Shown here one piece after another: positions 8,822-18,269 of a DNA stretch of 64,000 nt. This DNA is from Pedobacter glucosidilyticus (GTDB taxonomy: Bacteria > Bacteroidota > Bacteroidia > Sphingobacteriales > Sphingobacteriaceae), in NCBI RefSeq assembly GCF_002483235.1, contig NZ_DLHN01000024.1, positions 176,647-240,646 of the forward strand. The letters are read 5' to 3'. How positions within the stretch are numbered: position 1 is the stretch's first letter; every line of letters begins with the position of its first letter. The notes under the pieces are model-generated. The model was given only the letters and a program-made list of their open reading frames with translations, made no database searches and was not told where the DNA came from. The position numbers were made by a program, and so were the translations under genes.

Positions 8822-10746
8822 TAAGCTACGTTTTCTTTACTAGCCAATAAAGCATCTGCTGCTTCCTGTACTGCTTTAGCATCAGCTATAATATCAGCTT
8901 CGTCTTTCTCTATTCTTAAATTCTGTACAATATGTTTCTGTCTATCCGGAGTATTTTTACCCATATAATACTCCAATAAGTTTTTGATTTTCATATCGCC
9001 TGATAAAATAACAGGATCTAATCTGATATCTTCACCAATAAAGTTTTCAAACTCATCTGGAGAAATTTCTCCCAAACCTTTAAATCTGGTGATTTCTGGC
9101 TTATTACCCAATTTATCAATAGCTAAAACGCGTTCTTCATCACTATAACAATAAATGGTTTCCTTTTTATTTCTTACCCTAAATAATGGGGTTTGTAAAA
9201 TAAAAACGTGACCAGTTTTTACCAAATCAGGGAAAAATTGCAAGAAGAATGTCATTAACAACAAACGAATGTGCATACCATCCACATCGGCATCTGTTGC
9301 AATAACAATATTATTGTAGCGTAAACCTTCTAAACCATCTTCAATATTTAAAGCGTGTTGCAAAAGGTTAAATTCTTCATTCTCGTACACTACTTTTTTG
9401 GTTAAACCATAAGCATTTAAAGGCTTTCCTTTCAAGCTAAAAACCGCTTGAGTTTTTACCTCACGAGCTTTGGTGATAGAACCCGAGGCAGAATCTCCCT
9501 CAGTTATAAATAAAGTAGTCTTTTTACGGTCTTCTTCAGAAAGCTTCTCATCATCCATGTGCCATTTACAATCTCTTAGCTTACGATTATGCAAAGAAGC
9601 TTTTTTGGCTCTTTCATTAGCTAGTTTTTTGATACCTGCTATATCTTTACGCTCCCTTTCTGATTGTAGGATACGCTTTAATAAGCCATCTGCCGTTTCC
9701 GGATGCTTGTGTAAATAGTCGTCTAGTTCTTTCTTAACAAAATCATTAACAAAAGTTCTAACCGTAGGGCCATCAGGACCAATATTTAAAGAACCTAATT
9801 TGGTTTTGGTTTGCGATTCAAAAACGGGTTCTTGAACCCTGATAGAAACTGCCGCAACAATAGAAGCCCTTACATCAGAGGCATCAAATTCCTTTTTATA
9901 AAATTCTCTGATAGTACGTACAACCGCTTCTCTAAAAGCTTGCTGATGTGTACCGCCTTGCGTAGTATGCTGCCCATTCACAAAAGAATAATACTCTTCT
10001 CCGTATTGTTGCCCATGAGTCATGGCTATTTCAATATCTTCTCCTTTTAAATGGATGATAGGGTATCTGTTAGCTTCTGCATCGGTATTTCTGACCAACA
10101 AATCATGCAAACCTCTTTCTGAGAAGTATTTTTGATTATTAAAATTGATGGTTAAACCAGCATTTAAGAAAACATAATTCCAAATCATGTTCTCAATAAA
10201 CTCTGGTATGAATCTAAAATTCCTAAATATGCTTTCATCAGGAATAAAAACTACTGCTGTACCATTTCTTTGTGTAGTTTCTATTTCAGGATTATCTTTT
10301 ACTAATTCTCCTTTCTCAAATTCGGCTTTTTTGGTTTTCCCATCACGGTAAGATTGAACCGTAAAAGATGCAGATAAAGCGTTAACGGCTTTGGTACCCA
10401 CCCCGTTTAAGCCTACAGATTTTTGAAAGGCTTTAGAATCGTACTTACCTCCAGTGTTTATTTTACTAACGCAATCTATCACTTTCCCTAAAGGGATACC
10501 TCTACCATAATCTCTGATAGAAACTTTATGATCGCTTACAGAAATATCTATGGTTCTACCAGCGCCCATCACAAACTCATCGATAGAGTTATCCATAATC
10601 TCTTTCAAGAGCACATAAACCCCATCATCAAAAGCAGAACCGTCTCCTAGTTTCCCGATATACATACCAGGTCTCAGCCTGATGTGTTCTTTCCAATCGA
10701 GCGAACGAATGCTATCTTCACTATAATTCACTTGTAATTCAGCCAT
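8821..10746 (-). CDS. parE: DNA topoisomerase IV subunit B (ParE/GyrB family)
   Basis: A 641-residue ATPase subunit of topoisomerase IV. A GHKL ATP-binding domain opens the protein (EIMDNSIDEF near 49-58, GRGIP at 81-85, GVGTKAVNA near 115-123). The transducer domain follows, then the TOPRIM domain with metal-binding Glu416 (ITEGDSASG) and DADVDG at 485-490. The length suits ParE rather than the longer gammaproteobacterial GyrB. It forms an A2B2 enzyme with ParC, encoded downstream on the same strand. Its stop overlaps the cdd start by one base. Confidence 0.9.
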   Translation of the reverse strand: MAELQVNYSEDSIRSLDWKEHIRLRPGMYIGKLGDGSAFDDGVYVLLKEIMDNSIDEFVMGAGRTIDISVSDHKVSIRDYGRGIPLGKVIDCVSKINTGGKYDSKAFQKSVGLNGVGTKAVNALSASFTVQSYRDGKTKKAEFEKGELVKDNPEIETTQRNGTAVVFIPDESIFRNFRFIPEFIENMIWNYVFLNAGLTINFNNQKYFSERGLHDLLVRNTDAEANRYPIIHLKGEDIEIAMTHGQQYGEEYYSFVNGQHTTQGGTHQQAFREAVVRTIREFYKKEFDASDVRASIVAAVSIRVQEPVFESQTKTKLGSLNIGPDGPTVRTFVNDFVKKELDDYLHKHPETADGLLKRILQSERERKDIAGIKKLANERAKKASLHNRKLRDCKWHMDDEKLSEEDRKKTTLFITEGDSASGSITKAREVKTQAVFSLKGKPLNAYGLTKKVVYENEEFNLLQHALNIEDGLEGLRYNNIVIATDADVDGMHIRLLLMTFFLQFFPDLVKTGHVFILQTPLFRVRNKKETIYCYSDEERVLAIDKLGNKPEITRFKGLGEISPDEFENFIGEDIRLDPVILSGDMKIKNLLEYYMGKNTPDRQKHIVQNLRIEKDEADIIADAKAVQEAADALLASKENVA

Positions 10747-10914
10747 TTCTTTTTATAGATTGATATGGAAAATGAGAAAACATCATATTTTCCCTTGTAC
10801 AAAGCTAAAATTTTACGCAAAAGGGGCAAATATGATTTATTAACATTTAGACATTATGATTTTCAGCTTTAAGAGCGAATTAAAAATATCTAAAGTGATC
10901 TTTAAGCAAATACA

Positions 10915-11646
10915 TTAAGCTTTGTTATACAAATCCCTGATAACTACACTGGCTACCGTACAACCAAATATGGCAGGCATCCAAGAAACTGTACCAATTA
11001 AAGACTTTTTAGGACCACCTTCTGGCGCTAAGATAACTTTATTTGCATCAGGAAGTTCTGATGAAAACACCACTTTTAAACCTTTTCTAATACCAAATTT
11101 CTTTAACCTTTTTCTTACGTAACGAGCTAAAGTACAATTATAAGAAGCAGATATATCTGATATCCTCACTTTTGAAGGATCTACCCTACCACCAGCTCCC
11201 ATAGATGATACTAAGGGAATACCTTTTTCTAAACAAGTTTGGATAAAAAATACTTTTGGAGAAAGTGTATCAATACAATCAACAGCATAATCAAAATTTC
11301 CTTCATTTAGGATTTCTTCTGTACGTTCATCCTTGATATATTCATTAATAACAGTTAAATCTATATCAGGATTTATATCACGTAAGCGTTGCGCCATAAC
11401 TTCCGCTTTAGGCTGATTATCGGTAGATATTAAAGCAGGAATTTGCCTGTTACGATTGCTAGCCTCAACCACATCAGCATCAACAATAGTCATTTTACCA
11501 ACTCCAGATCTGGCAATCATTTCTGCACAAATACCACCAACACCACCCAAACCTACTACCAATACGTTGGCATTCATTAATTTTTGCATTTGATGATTGT
11601 CTAGCAATAAGTTGGTGCGAGACATCCAATGAGGAATTTCAATCAT
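10915..11646 (-). CDS. tcdA: tRNA threonylcarbamoyladenosine dehydratase (TcdA/CsdL), E1-like
   Basis: A 243-residue ThiF/MoeB/HesA-fold enzyme. The ATP-binding loop GLGGVGG starts at residue 32, and VDADVVEASNRNRQ (55-68) carries the conserved Asp, Asn and Arg residues that bind nucleotide. TcdA proteins use ATP to cyclise the t6A modification at position 37 of ANN-decoding tRNAs to ct6A. The C-terminal hydrophobic block IFGCTVASVVI also fits the family. It is the last gene of a three-gene operon, 8 bp after tatD. Confidence 0.87.
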   Translation of the reverse strand: MIEIPHWMSRTNLLLDNHQMQKLMNANVLVVGLGGVGGICAEMIARSGVGKMTIVDADVVEASNRNRQIPALISTDNQPKAEVMAQRLRDINPDIDLTVINEYIKDERTEEILNEGNFDYAVDCIDTLSPKVFFIQTCLEKGIPLVSSMGAGGRVDPSKVRISDISASYNCTLARYVRKRLKKFGIRKGLKVVFSSELPDANKVILAPEGGPKKSLIGTVSWMPAIFGCTVASVVIRDLYNKA

Positions 11647-11654
11647 GATATTAT

Positions 11655-12335
11655 CTATGGAATTAATCTTTTAAAAACGGCTTCAAAATTATAAAAAACC
11701 TGCTTTTTTAATTGTGCAATATCTATTTTTCTGATTTTTGCTGCTTGATGATAAATTTCTTGAATCTGCAAAGGAGCTGTATCTGTTTCTAAAAAGAAAC
11801 GGTTTGCCGGAACTTCCTGAAAAGCTTGATAAGCTTTACAATCTGGCTTTAATAAATCTTTCCCAAAAGAAAAATATACTTGAGGATAGCTAATAAGCTG
11901 CTTTAACTGTTGCAAATTACCATTAAAACCATGTAATATAAACGGCATCTTAAACCGCTTTAAATAAGGTATGATATCGGCGTAAGCCTTAACAGCATGA
12001 ATGATAACTGGTTTTTGATAGGCTTCTGCAATGGCTAGTTGCTTTTGAAAAACTTGCTTTTGCAATTCTAAATCAGGACCATTTACTCGGTCTAAACCTA
12101 TCTCGCCAATTGCGAACACATTTTCTATCTTTAGATAAGAAGCTAATTTATTTGATACATCTTTAACCTCAGTAACAAACCAAGGATGTAAGCCAACAGA
12201 AACAGAATAATTTAAAACATTTAATTCCTGAGGTTTTAAAACTAAAAAAGCATTTCTCAAAATCCACTCTTGAGGGCTAAATGCCTTTTTATGCGTGTGG
12301 ATATTGATGAAATGCTCTTTTGTAGGAAATATCAT
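11655..12335 (-). CDS. TatD-family metal-dependent hydrolase
   Basis: A 226-residue amidohydrolase-fold protein. Metal ligands are visible in order: HTH at 13-15, the Glu of GEIGLD (Glu78), His113 in VIIHAVKA, His135 in LHGFNG, and Asp185 in LETDTAP. TatD proteins are 3'-5' DNA exonucleases or D-aminoacyl-tRNA-deacylase-type enzymes; this short variant is common in Bacteroidota and its substrate is not established. Its ATG directly abuts the stop of the DUF4403 gene with no gap, and tcdA follows 8 bp later. Confidence 0.85.
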   Translation of the reverse strand: MIFPTKEHFINIHTHKKAFSPQEWILRNAFLVLKPQELNVLNYSVSVGLHPWFVTEVKDVSNKLASYLKIENVFAIGEIGLDRVNGPDLELQKQVFQKQLAIAEAYQKPVIIHAVKAYADIIPYLKRFKMPFILHGFNGNLQQLKQLISYPQVYFSFGKDLLKPDCKAYQAFQEVPANRFFLETDTAPLQIQEIYHQAAKIRKIDIAQLKKQVFYNFEAVFKRLIP

Positions 12336-13733
12336 TTATTCTAAGCCATCTATGGTTACAGCAACTTTTCCGTTTGCAGTCATCATGGCTACAATAGCAT
12401 TTGGCGTTAAGATAATTTTATCAGGCGTAAACTGATTTAAAGTACCATTAACCTTTACACCTTTAACAGGTTGATAATTGGTTAAATAGCCTTTCATTGA
12501 TTTTTCTCCCTCTGCTAACTGCGTTGCTATAGAAAAACGGCAATTTTGCTTAATTTTATTAAGGATAATACCATGAGCCAACCAGCTTCCTGCTTTTAAG
12601 ATTTTACTTTTTGAATCTAAAACATAATCTATTTGGTCTAGATATACTTCTTTGGTAGCAGCATCATATAAAGGCACTCCGGAAAGGTAAAAATCTCCAT
12701 TTACAGCACCACTCATGTTTACAGCAACAATCATTTTACCTTCTTTACCCCAAAGTTCTACTTTGTTAACCGTTACCGATTTCTTTCCAGACTCGAACTT
12801 CTGACCAGCAAAGTTTTTCTGAATAATTTCTGAAGCATAAGTGTATGGTGCAAAAGCAGCCACATTAACTTTAAACTCGTTAGGGATCTTATCTACTGCT
12901 TTTAAGGCGATAGCATTTTTATTAAAAGTAAGCGACGGTTTTCTGCCTACAGAAGTTTCTAAATAGGTTTTTAAGCCTAAAGTTGCGGTTATTTTCTTGT
13001 TAGCTGCAACCGCTTTGGTAGCATACATTTCTACTGGCTGCATAGCAAACCAAGTATTGTATTGCTCATCAACTTGTATAGGAGATGCTATAGCTTGCAA
13101 AGCATCTAATACATAAGGTTTAATATCTAAAGATTGTGCTATGGCATCATCAACCATTTTAGATAATCTGCCTTTAAAAACGCTAATTGCAGGGTTAATT
13201 AAATAGGTAATAGGCACATTTTTGCCTGCTATACTTATACTAGGGCTTTCTTTCCAAACAATTTCTTGAATAATGGTATTGGTATTGATTTTCCAATCTT
13301 TTAAAGCCACCAAAGAGTTTAGTTTTACAACACCATTTAAATAAAAATCACGGGTATCATACATAGATACACCTAAACTTTCAAAACCATACTTAACTTT
13401 TCCGTTGATACGTAATGGCAGGTCTATATAAATTCTTCCATTTTGCTCTCTGATGGTAATAGGCGCTTCTTTGGTAACTTTCATCATCACGTTATCGCCA
13501 TCTAAAGATTTATCATCATAAATAATACCTACCAAATACTTATTAGTTTGGTTTTGTAAATCGGCAACGCTAACTTCTACTGGCATATTGATAAATGAAA
13601 GCTGTTTATCATATACAACTGTGGTTGAAGAATAATCTGGAAGGGGTTTTAAGGCTGTTACTTGTTTACTGGTGCTACAGCCAGCTATCACAAATAAAGC
13701 CGTAGCAAAGCATATCGATAATATGGTTTTCAT
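12336..13733 (-). CDS. DUF4403-family lipoprotein
   Basis: The likely start is the ATG at 13731-13733; a GTG six codons upstream (13751) extends the frame but would spoil a normal signal peptide. From the ATG, a lipoprotein signal ends in the lipobox VIAGC with Cys19 as acylation site. The ~445-residue mature part is beta-rich, with repeated amphipathic strands and no cysteine cluster. It resembles DUF4403 proteins of Bacteroidota, which have a predicted lipid-binding tubular fold and no assigned function. It is probably an outer- or inner-membrane-anchored periplasmic protein. First gene of the operon with tatD and tcdA. Confidence 0.7.
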   Translation of the reverse strand: MKTILSICFATALFVIAGCSTSKQVTALKPLPDYSSTTVVYDKQLSFINMPVEVSVADLQNQTNKYLVGIIYDDKSLDGDNVMMKVTKEAPITIREQNGRIYIDLPLRINGKVKYGFESLGVSMYDTRDFYLNGVVKLNSLVALKDWKINTNTIIQEIVWKESPSISIAGKNVPITYLINPAISVFKGRLSKMVDDAIAQSLDIKPYVLDALQAIASPIQVDEQYNTWFAMQPVEMYATKAVAANKKITATLGLKTYLETSVGRKPSLTFNKNAIALKAVDKIPNEFKVNVAAFAPYTYASEIIQKNFAGQKFESGKKSVTVNKVELWGKEGKMIVAVNMSGAVNGDFYLSGVPLYDAATKEVYLDQIDYVLDSKSKILKAGSWLAHGIILNKIKQNCRFSIATQLAEGEKSMKGYLTNYQPVKGVKVNGTLNQFTPDKIILTPNAIVAMMTANGKVAVTIDGLE

Positions 13734-13945
13734 GTTTTTAAAAAATTTCACAAAGATAATTCATAATTGGTGTAAAAAAACAAGATTAAATCATATTTTT
13801 TTAAGAATAAAACACCAGAAAAGAAAAATTAATTACCTTTATAATCAGATGATTATAAAAAATTTAGAATTTTAAAAACCATTTTGGCATTGTTTTTCGT
13901 AACGTATTTTAAAACCATATTTATATTATCAAAAACTAAACATAT

Positions 13946-14071
13946 ATGAAAACTGCAAGAACTACTAAAAATACAAGCTCTAAAGTAAAAAATCTTATCA
14001 AAAAATTTGATCAGCAATTAGCAGCATTATTGATGGAAGATATCAAGTCTTTAAAGCTAAAAACTGCCTAA
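13946..14071 (+). CDS. Small basic hypothetical protein, 41 aa
   Basis: ATG at 13946, TAA at 14069-14071. The peptide begins MKTARTTKNTSSKVKNL and continues as a predicted amphipathic helix (IKKFDQQLAALLMEDIKSL). It has no signal, no cysteine and a net positive charge. It sits alone in the divergent gap after the DUF4403 operon, about 100 bp upstream of tRNA-Ala. I do not recognise the family. Base usage resembles neighbouring genes, but the length leaves real doubt that it is translated. Confidence 0.4.
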   Translation: MKTARTTKNTSSKVKNLIKKFDQQLAALLMEDIKSLKLKTA

Positions 14072-14171
14072 TAAGCATATTAAGCTTCCGTTTGTAATAA
14101 TTTTTATAATTGTTACTGCTTGTATTGTAAATACTCTTAAGTTTTTACATATTTGCTGACCTTAAAAAAAC

Positions 14172-14245
14172 GGGGGTTTAGCTCATTTGGCTAGAGCGCT
14201 TGCCTGGCAGGCAAGAGGTGACCGGTTCGAATCCGGTAATCTCCA
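14172..14245 (+). tRNA. tRNA-Ala, anticodon GGC
   Basis: A 74-base cloverleaf. The acceptor stem GGGGGTT pairs with AATCTCC (two G-T wobbles). The anticodon stem CTTGC/GCAAG holds the loop CTGGCAG with anticodon GGC at 14206-14208. The T arm is ACCGG-TTCGAAT-CCGGT (14221-14237). The discriminator is A at 14245; the genome does not encode CCA (CAA follows). It reads GCC and GCU alanine codons. Confidence 0.95.
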
Positions 14246-14254
14246 CAACATATT

Positions 14255-14288
14255 AAAATCCTCTTTAAGAAATTAGAGAGGATTTTTT
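14255..14288 (+). terminator. Rho-independent terminator of tRNA-Ala
   Basis: A stem AAAATCCTCT / AGAGGATTTT with a 12-base loop is followed by a T run, 9 bases after the tRNA end. This is the expected end of the tRNA transcript. Confidence 0.8.
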
Positions 14289-14357
14289 CATTTTAAAGTT
14301 TCCCTCTAAAAATCATGCTATGGTATATCTTATTTTCAGTAAGGGAAAATATGTACT

Positions 14358-14412
14358 TAACAGGGTACTAACAGGGTGATAACAGGGTGCTAACAGGGTA
14401 TTAACAGGGTCA
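14358..14412. repeat. Five direct 11-bp repeats, TAACAGGGTNN
   Basis: Five head-to-tail copies of TAACAGGGT plus two free bases (starts 14358, 14369, 14380, 14391, 14402), then a degenerate sixth, TAACACGTT. The exact 11-bp period places every copy on about the same face of the helix, as in operator or iteron arrays. The array lies between the tRNA terminator and the small membrane-protein gene, about 170 bp upstream of its start. Confidence 0.85.
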
Positions 14413-14579
14413 TAACACGTTAATTTACGAGTGATATACGTGTTAGCTTCTTGTTATAATTGCGTTAGTTACCTATTTATTTATAACCTAAACAGTACGT
14501 TGTGTTTAACATGATGTAGTTCTTATAATTAATGGCATATAGTTTGCGAAACGTATGGAGGGAAAATGGACCTGATATT

Positions 14580-14738
14580 ATGAAAACATTATTGAATATT
14601 TTAGCAATGCTGTTTGTATTGGGATGGGGCTTAGGAGTATTTGTTTTTACCGCCGGTATACTGATTCATATTTTATTGGTATTAGGCGTGTTTACTATGA
14701 TTATTAATTTGTTAAGCGAAGAAGAATCAACAGGATAA
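14580..14738 (+). CDS. lmo0937/DUF5670-like small membrane protein, 52 aa
   Basis: The start at the ATG 14580 gives MKTLLNILAM followed by two hydrophobic helices (about 4-24 and 26-44) and a short acidic tail (LSEEESTG). An in-frame ATG at 14532 would add 16 polar residues that do not fit the family. The pattern of a tryptophan-glycine pair in helix 1 and an AGxLIHILLV block in helix 2 is that of the lmo0937/DUF5670 group of tiny stress-linked membrane proteins. Their function is unknown. The 11-bp repeats upstream may control it. Confidence 0.65.
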   Translation: MKTLLNILAMLFVLGWGLGVFVFTAGILIHILLVLGVFTMIINLLSEEESTG

Positions 14739-14755
14739 AATAAATAAACATCTAT

Positions 14756-15088
14756 ATGGAAAACGTAAGCCAACATCGAAAAGATTTTGACACTATGGTT
14801 GAAGCTTTAAATAATTTAAATAGCAGAGGTTACTCTGGAAATTTGAAGCTTAGAGCCAATTTTTTAGAAGAAACAGAAAAGCAACTGATTTTATATCCTG
14901 AAAATTTTAAGGTTGTAGAATCATACCGCTTTGAAGGTATTACAGACCCAGCAGATAATGCCGTAGTGTATGCTATAGAATCTATTGACGGAGATTTTAA
15001 AGGCGTATTGGTTAATGCTTATGGCGTATATGCTGATCAAGCTTCTTCTGAATTGATAAAAAAACTAGAAATCGAACATCAGCATTAA
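14756..15088 (+). CDS. Small conserved Bacteroidota protein, 110 aa
   Basis: A cytosolic 110-residue protein with a helix (VEALNNLNSRGY) and the block YRFEGITDPADNAVVYAIES near 57-76, ending in a helix ASSELIKKLEIE. Similar short proteins in Bacteroidota are, as I recall, sometimes labelled phosphoribosylpyrophosphate synthetase. This one is a third of that enzyme's length and has no visible PRPP-binding or ATP-binding motif, so that name should not be used. It starts 17 bp after the preceding membrane-protein gene and may share its transcript. Confidence 0.6.
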   Translation: MENVSQHRKDFDTMVEALNNLNSRGYSGNLKLRANFLEETEKQLILYPENFKVVESYRFEGITDPADNAVVYAIESIDGDFKGVLVNAYGVYADQASSELIKKLEIEHQH

Positions 15089-15315
15089 ATCTTGGAGATA
15101 AATTTGTATTTGAAGATTTTTCAAATCAAAACTTCATGTTGGGCTAAGTACCTACCCTTACAGTAGGTGCTTAAGACCACAAACTAAAACTTGTTTAACA
15201 GCAAGCAAACCTATACATCTATTAATTTCTGACATTCTAAAGATGAGTCGCCTAATGATAAGTCTTTATGAATTTCATCTCCTACTCCCCCCTAATTGAA
15301 ATAAAGGATAGCTTA

Positions 15316-17826
15316 TCACATCATCTTTTTTGTATGTAGTCTTTTTTGCCATTTAACCAGCTCAAACCAAATTACACTCAAAAAAGCTACTCCTAAAGTT
15401 AAGCTTAATTGAAATGAATCAAGCCTCTCAAATTCAAAAAAGCTAGTACAAATAGGAATGTAAAGTAAAGAAGCCAAGATGAGGAGGGTTATAAGAATGA
15501 TGATGGTAACTAATGAATTCTTATAAAACAATGTGGTAAAGATGCTATAGTAAAAAGAACGATTAATTAAGGTTAAGAAGATATTGGCAAATATAAGGGT
15601 TGTAAAAACCATTGTTCTACAAAGCTCTTCTGATAGTTGTTGATGAATAGCGTATTGATAAACAAACAAAGTCCCCACTGTAATAGCCAAACCTTGTATT
15701 ATACTTGTAAATAACTCTTTACCACTAAAGAAACTAACTGTAAACGGTCTTGGTGCTTGCAGCATGCTGTTTTCCTCTATAGGTTCATTTTCATAAATGA
15801 TAGAGCAAGTTGGTCCCATAATCAGCTCAAGAAAAATCACATGAATAGGAGAAAATATATTGGGGTATAACCATCCCAAAGCTAAAGGAATAAATACTGT
15901 TAATATGATAGGAATATGTATGGAAATAATATACTGAATAGCCTTTTTTAAATTGGTATAAATTCTTCTGCCCATAGCTATGGCATCTAGCATTTTAGAT
16001 AAATCATCTTCAACTAGAATTAAAGAAGCAGCCTGTTTAGCTATTTCAGTTCCTTTTTTTCCCATAGCAATACCAATATGCGAAGCTTTTAAAGCCGGTC
16101 CATCGTTAACGCCATCACCTGTCATAGCTACAATTTCCTGATTACTTTTTAAGGCATCGATGATTTTTAGTTTAGCCTCCGGAAACATTCTGGTAAAAAC
16201 TGCATTTTCTTGTACTGCTTTTGCAAGCTCTTCATCATTTAACTGCATCAATTCATCGCCACTTATACCTTTATCATAACCTTTAAAATTAATTTCTTTA
16301 GCTATGGCTTTAGTTGTTAAGGCATTATCACCTGTTACAATTTTCACTTTTATACCTGCCTGGTAGAAACCATTTAGTACTTCAGAGATATTGTTTTTTG
16401 GTGGGTCATAAAAGGCAACCAAACCTATAAACAGAAAAGGCAGGTCTTGCTGTTGTTGAGGAAAATTTTCGCCAGTAAAATCAGACTTTGCTACACCTAA
16501 TACCCTAAAACCTTCAAAAGCCATTTCTGCTATAGCTTTCTGGATATTATTCTTTTCATCCTCGGTAAGCTGACAAACAGCTATAATAGCTTCCGGAGCG
16601 CCTTTTGCAGCAATTATTCTTTCTTTTTGTTGATTTTCGAAAACATGCGTCATCATAGGTGGCTTCCCTCCTAGCGGATACTCATGATACATCTGAAAAT
16701 CGGTTCGTTTATCGCTATCCGTAGCTTTTTGATAAGCTTGATGAAGGGCAATCTCCATCGGGTCGAAGGGATGAGGCTCGCTAGCCCACATAGCTACTTC
16801 TATCAGATTTTTTTCTTCTGGCTTAACATCCTTCTGAAAAGTACTTACCTGATTATCGCTCAATAAATATAATCGAGCTAAAGCCATTTTATTCTCGGTA
16901 AGTGTACCTGTTTTATCTGTACAAATTACCGTTGCGCTACCCAAAGTCTCTACAGTTTTCATTTGCTTTACCACAATCCCCATTTTCATCAATCGCCAAG
17001 CACCCAGAGCCATAAAAGTCACAAATGCTACCGGTATTTCTTCTGGCAAAATACTCATGGCCAGAGTTAAAGCTTTCAATAAGCTATCAGGCAGGTTATA
17101 AGATTTCAGATAATTTAAAACCCAAACAATCACAAATACTATGGCGCCTATCATCACCATCCTCTTAACAAAATAACCAATCTGTATTTCTAGAGGCGTT
17201 TTTTCTTCTTCTATATCGCCAAGGCTTTTTCCTATTTTACCTAATTTTGTAGCTTTCCCAATGGCCGTAACTTGTATTAAAGCCATACCGCTTGCCACTT
17301 GCGAGCCTTGATAAACCTCGCTATTGTCTTTATGATTTTTAAAAACGGCAAAAGACTCTCCGGTAAGTACCGCTTCATTCACAGAAAAATCATTCCCTTT
17401 CACCATCATCCCATCTGCTGTAATGGTGGTGCCTTCCTCGGCAATTAAAAAATCACCTATAACCAAATCTTCGGTTTTTATGGCGATGATTTCTCCATCT
17501 CTGATGACTTTACAAACGGGCTGCGTAAATTCTTTGAGTTTTTCTAAGGCCGTTTTGCTTCTATAATCCTGATAAATAGAAATGGTAGCAACCAGTACAA
17601 TAGCCAAAGCCAAGAAAAGAGCATCTTCTGGCTCTCCACTGATCAAGTAAATAAGAGAAGCTGCAAAAAGTAAAATGACCATGGGTTCTTTTACCAAGCC
17701 GGCTATTGAGGATACAAAACTATTTTGCTTTTTGTAAACTACCTTGTTATCACCATGTCTCCATCTTGATTGCAGTACCTCTGCAGTACTTAAACCTGAG
17801 ATTTGAAATGGGTTATTGGAAGCCAT
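15316..17826 (-). CDS. P-type (P2) cation-transporting ATPase
   Basis: An 836-residue ATP-driven cation pump. The actuator motif TGES is at 155-158. The membrane ion-site motif in helix 4 reads PEEIP at 261-265, and the phosphorylated residue is Asp304 in ICTDKTGTLT. KGAPE (nucleotide domain), TGDN and MTGDGVNDGPALKAS (hinge) complete the set. Ten hydrophobic helices are arranged 2+2+6. There is no N-terminal heavy-metal domain, so it is a P2-type pump, probably for Ca2+ or a related cation. PEEIP instead of the commoner PEGLP leaves the ion uncertain. The gene is monocistronic and borders the accessory island. Confidence 0.88.
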   Translation of the reverse strand: MASNNPFQISGLSTAEVLQSRWRHGDNKVVYKKQNSFVSSIAGLVKEPMVILLFAASLIYLISGEPEDALFLALAIVLVATISIYQDYRSKTALEKLKEFTQPVCKVIRDGEIIAIKTEDLVIGDFLIAEEGTTITADGMMVKGNDFSVNEAVLTGESFAVFKNHKDNSEVYQGSQVASGMALIQVTAIGKATKLGKIGKSLGDIEEEKTPLEIQIGYFVKRMVMIGAIVFVIVWVLNYLKSYNLPDSLLKALTLAMSILPEEIPVAFVTFMALGAWRLMKMGIVVKQMKTVETLGSATVICTDKTGTLTENKMALARLYLLSDNQVSTFQKDVKPEEKNLIEVAMWASEPHPFDPMEIALHQAYQKATDSDKRTDFQMYHEYPLGGKPPMMTHVFENQQKERIIAAKGAPEAIIAVCQLTEDEKNNIQKAIAEMAFEGFRVLGVAKSDFTGENFPQQQQDLPFLFIGLVAFYDPPKNNISEVLNGFYQAGIKVKIVTGDNALTTKAIAKEINFKGYDKGISGDELMQLNDEELAKAVQENAVFTRMFPEAKLKIIDALKSNQEIVAMTGDGVNDGPALKASHIGIAMGKKGTEIAKQAASLILVEDDLSKMLDAIAMGRRIYTNLKKAIQYIISIHIPIILTVFIPLALGWLYPNIFSPIHVIFLELIMGPTCSIIYENEPIEENSMLQAPRPFTVSFFSGKELFTSIIQGLAITVGTLFVYQYAIHQQLSEELCRTMVFTTLIFANIFLTLINRSFYYSIFTTLFYKNSLVTIIILITLLILASLLYIPICTSFFEFERLDSFQLSLTLGVAFLSVIWFELVKWQKRLHTKKMM

Positions 17827-17949
17827 GAGGGGGTGGATATGGGTATCGCTAATGTTTTGGTTTTGATGATTAAAGATACTGATTACAAATTCATTTTAGT
17901 TATAAAAAGTCAAATATCACACCCTAAGTGTAGATGTATTAAAGCTAAA

Positions 17950-18135
17950 TCAGCATATCAAACTTAATTTTTTGATTCCTTTATATCTGAACTGGAATGA
18001 GCCTTTTAAAGACTTGCTTTGTGTTTCGGCGAAAAATGTAAATGTGCTACCAAATGCGTTGGCTGTCATGCGAAATCTTTCTTGTCTTTCCAACTCAGTA
18101 AATGCCTTTTCTAATTTTTCTTTGATGAATTTCAT
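17950..18135 (-). CDS. Short ORF of unknown function, possible remnant, 61 aa
   Basis: Its ATG overlaps the TGA of an in-frame segment at 18132-18269 in an ATGA arrangement, typical of coupled genes. The protein starts with a charged helix (MKFIKEKLEKAFTELERQE) and continues with beta-like segments ending KKLSLIC. I do not recognise it. It lies at the far end of the accessory island between a broken AbiE operon and the ATPase gene, so it could be the surviving end of a disrupted gene. Confidence 0.35.
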   Translation of the reverse strand: MKFIKEKLEKAFTELERQERFRMTANAFGSTFTFFAETQSKSLKGSFQFRYKGIKKLSLIC

Positions 18136-18269
18136 TCCTTGGTTTCAATTTTTATTGTCCAGGAAATAGATTTCAATCTTTCTTCAATCATTTTTAAAGT
18201 TTCCAAAACAGCTTCTTCTTTTGGTAATTCTCCATAAACCAAATTTTTAAATTTTATTCTCGTGTAGGT
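18132..18269 (-). pseudogene. Orphan coding-like segment without clear start, 45 codons
   Basis: Directly after the AbiEi-type stop, and in the same frame, 45 codons read like protein (LVYGELPKEEAVLETLKMIEERLK... is contained) and end in a TGA that overlaps the next ATG. There is no upstream ATG; a TTG or internal ATG would be needed. It probably is the 3' remainder of a gene joined to the truncated AbiEii start by a deletion. Confidence 0.4.

Noticed and set aside
14340..14412. Possible I-SceI-like homing endonuclease site, because ATAACAGGGT is half of the I-SceI sequence
   Set aside because: The left half (TAGGG) is offset by one base, and the motif repeats every 11 bp, which a direct-repeat array explains better.
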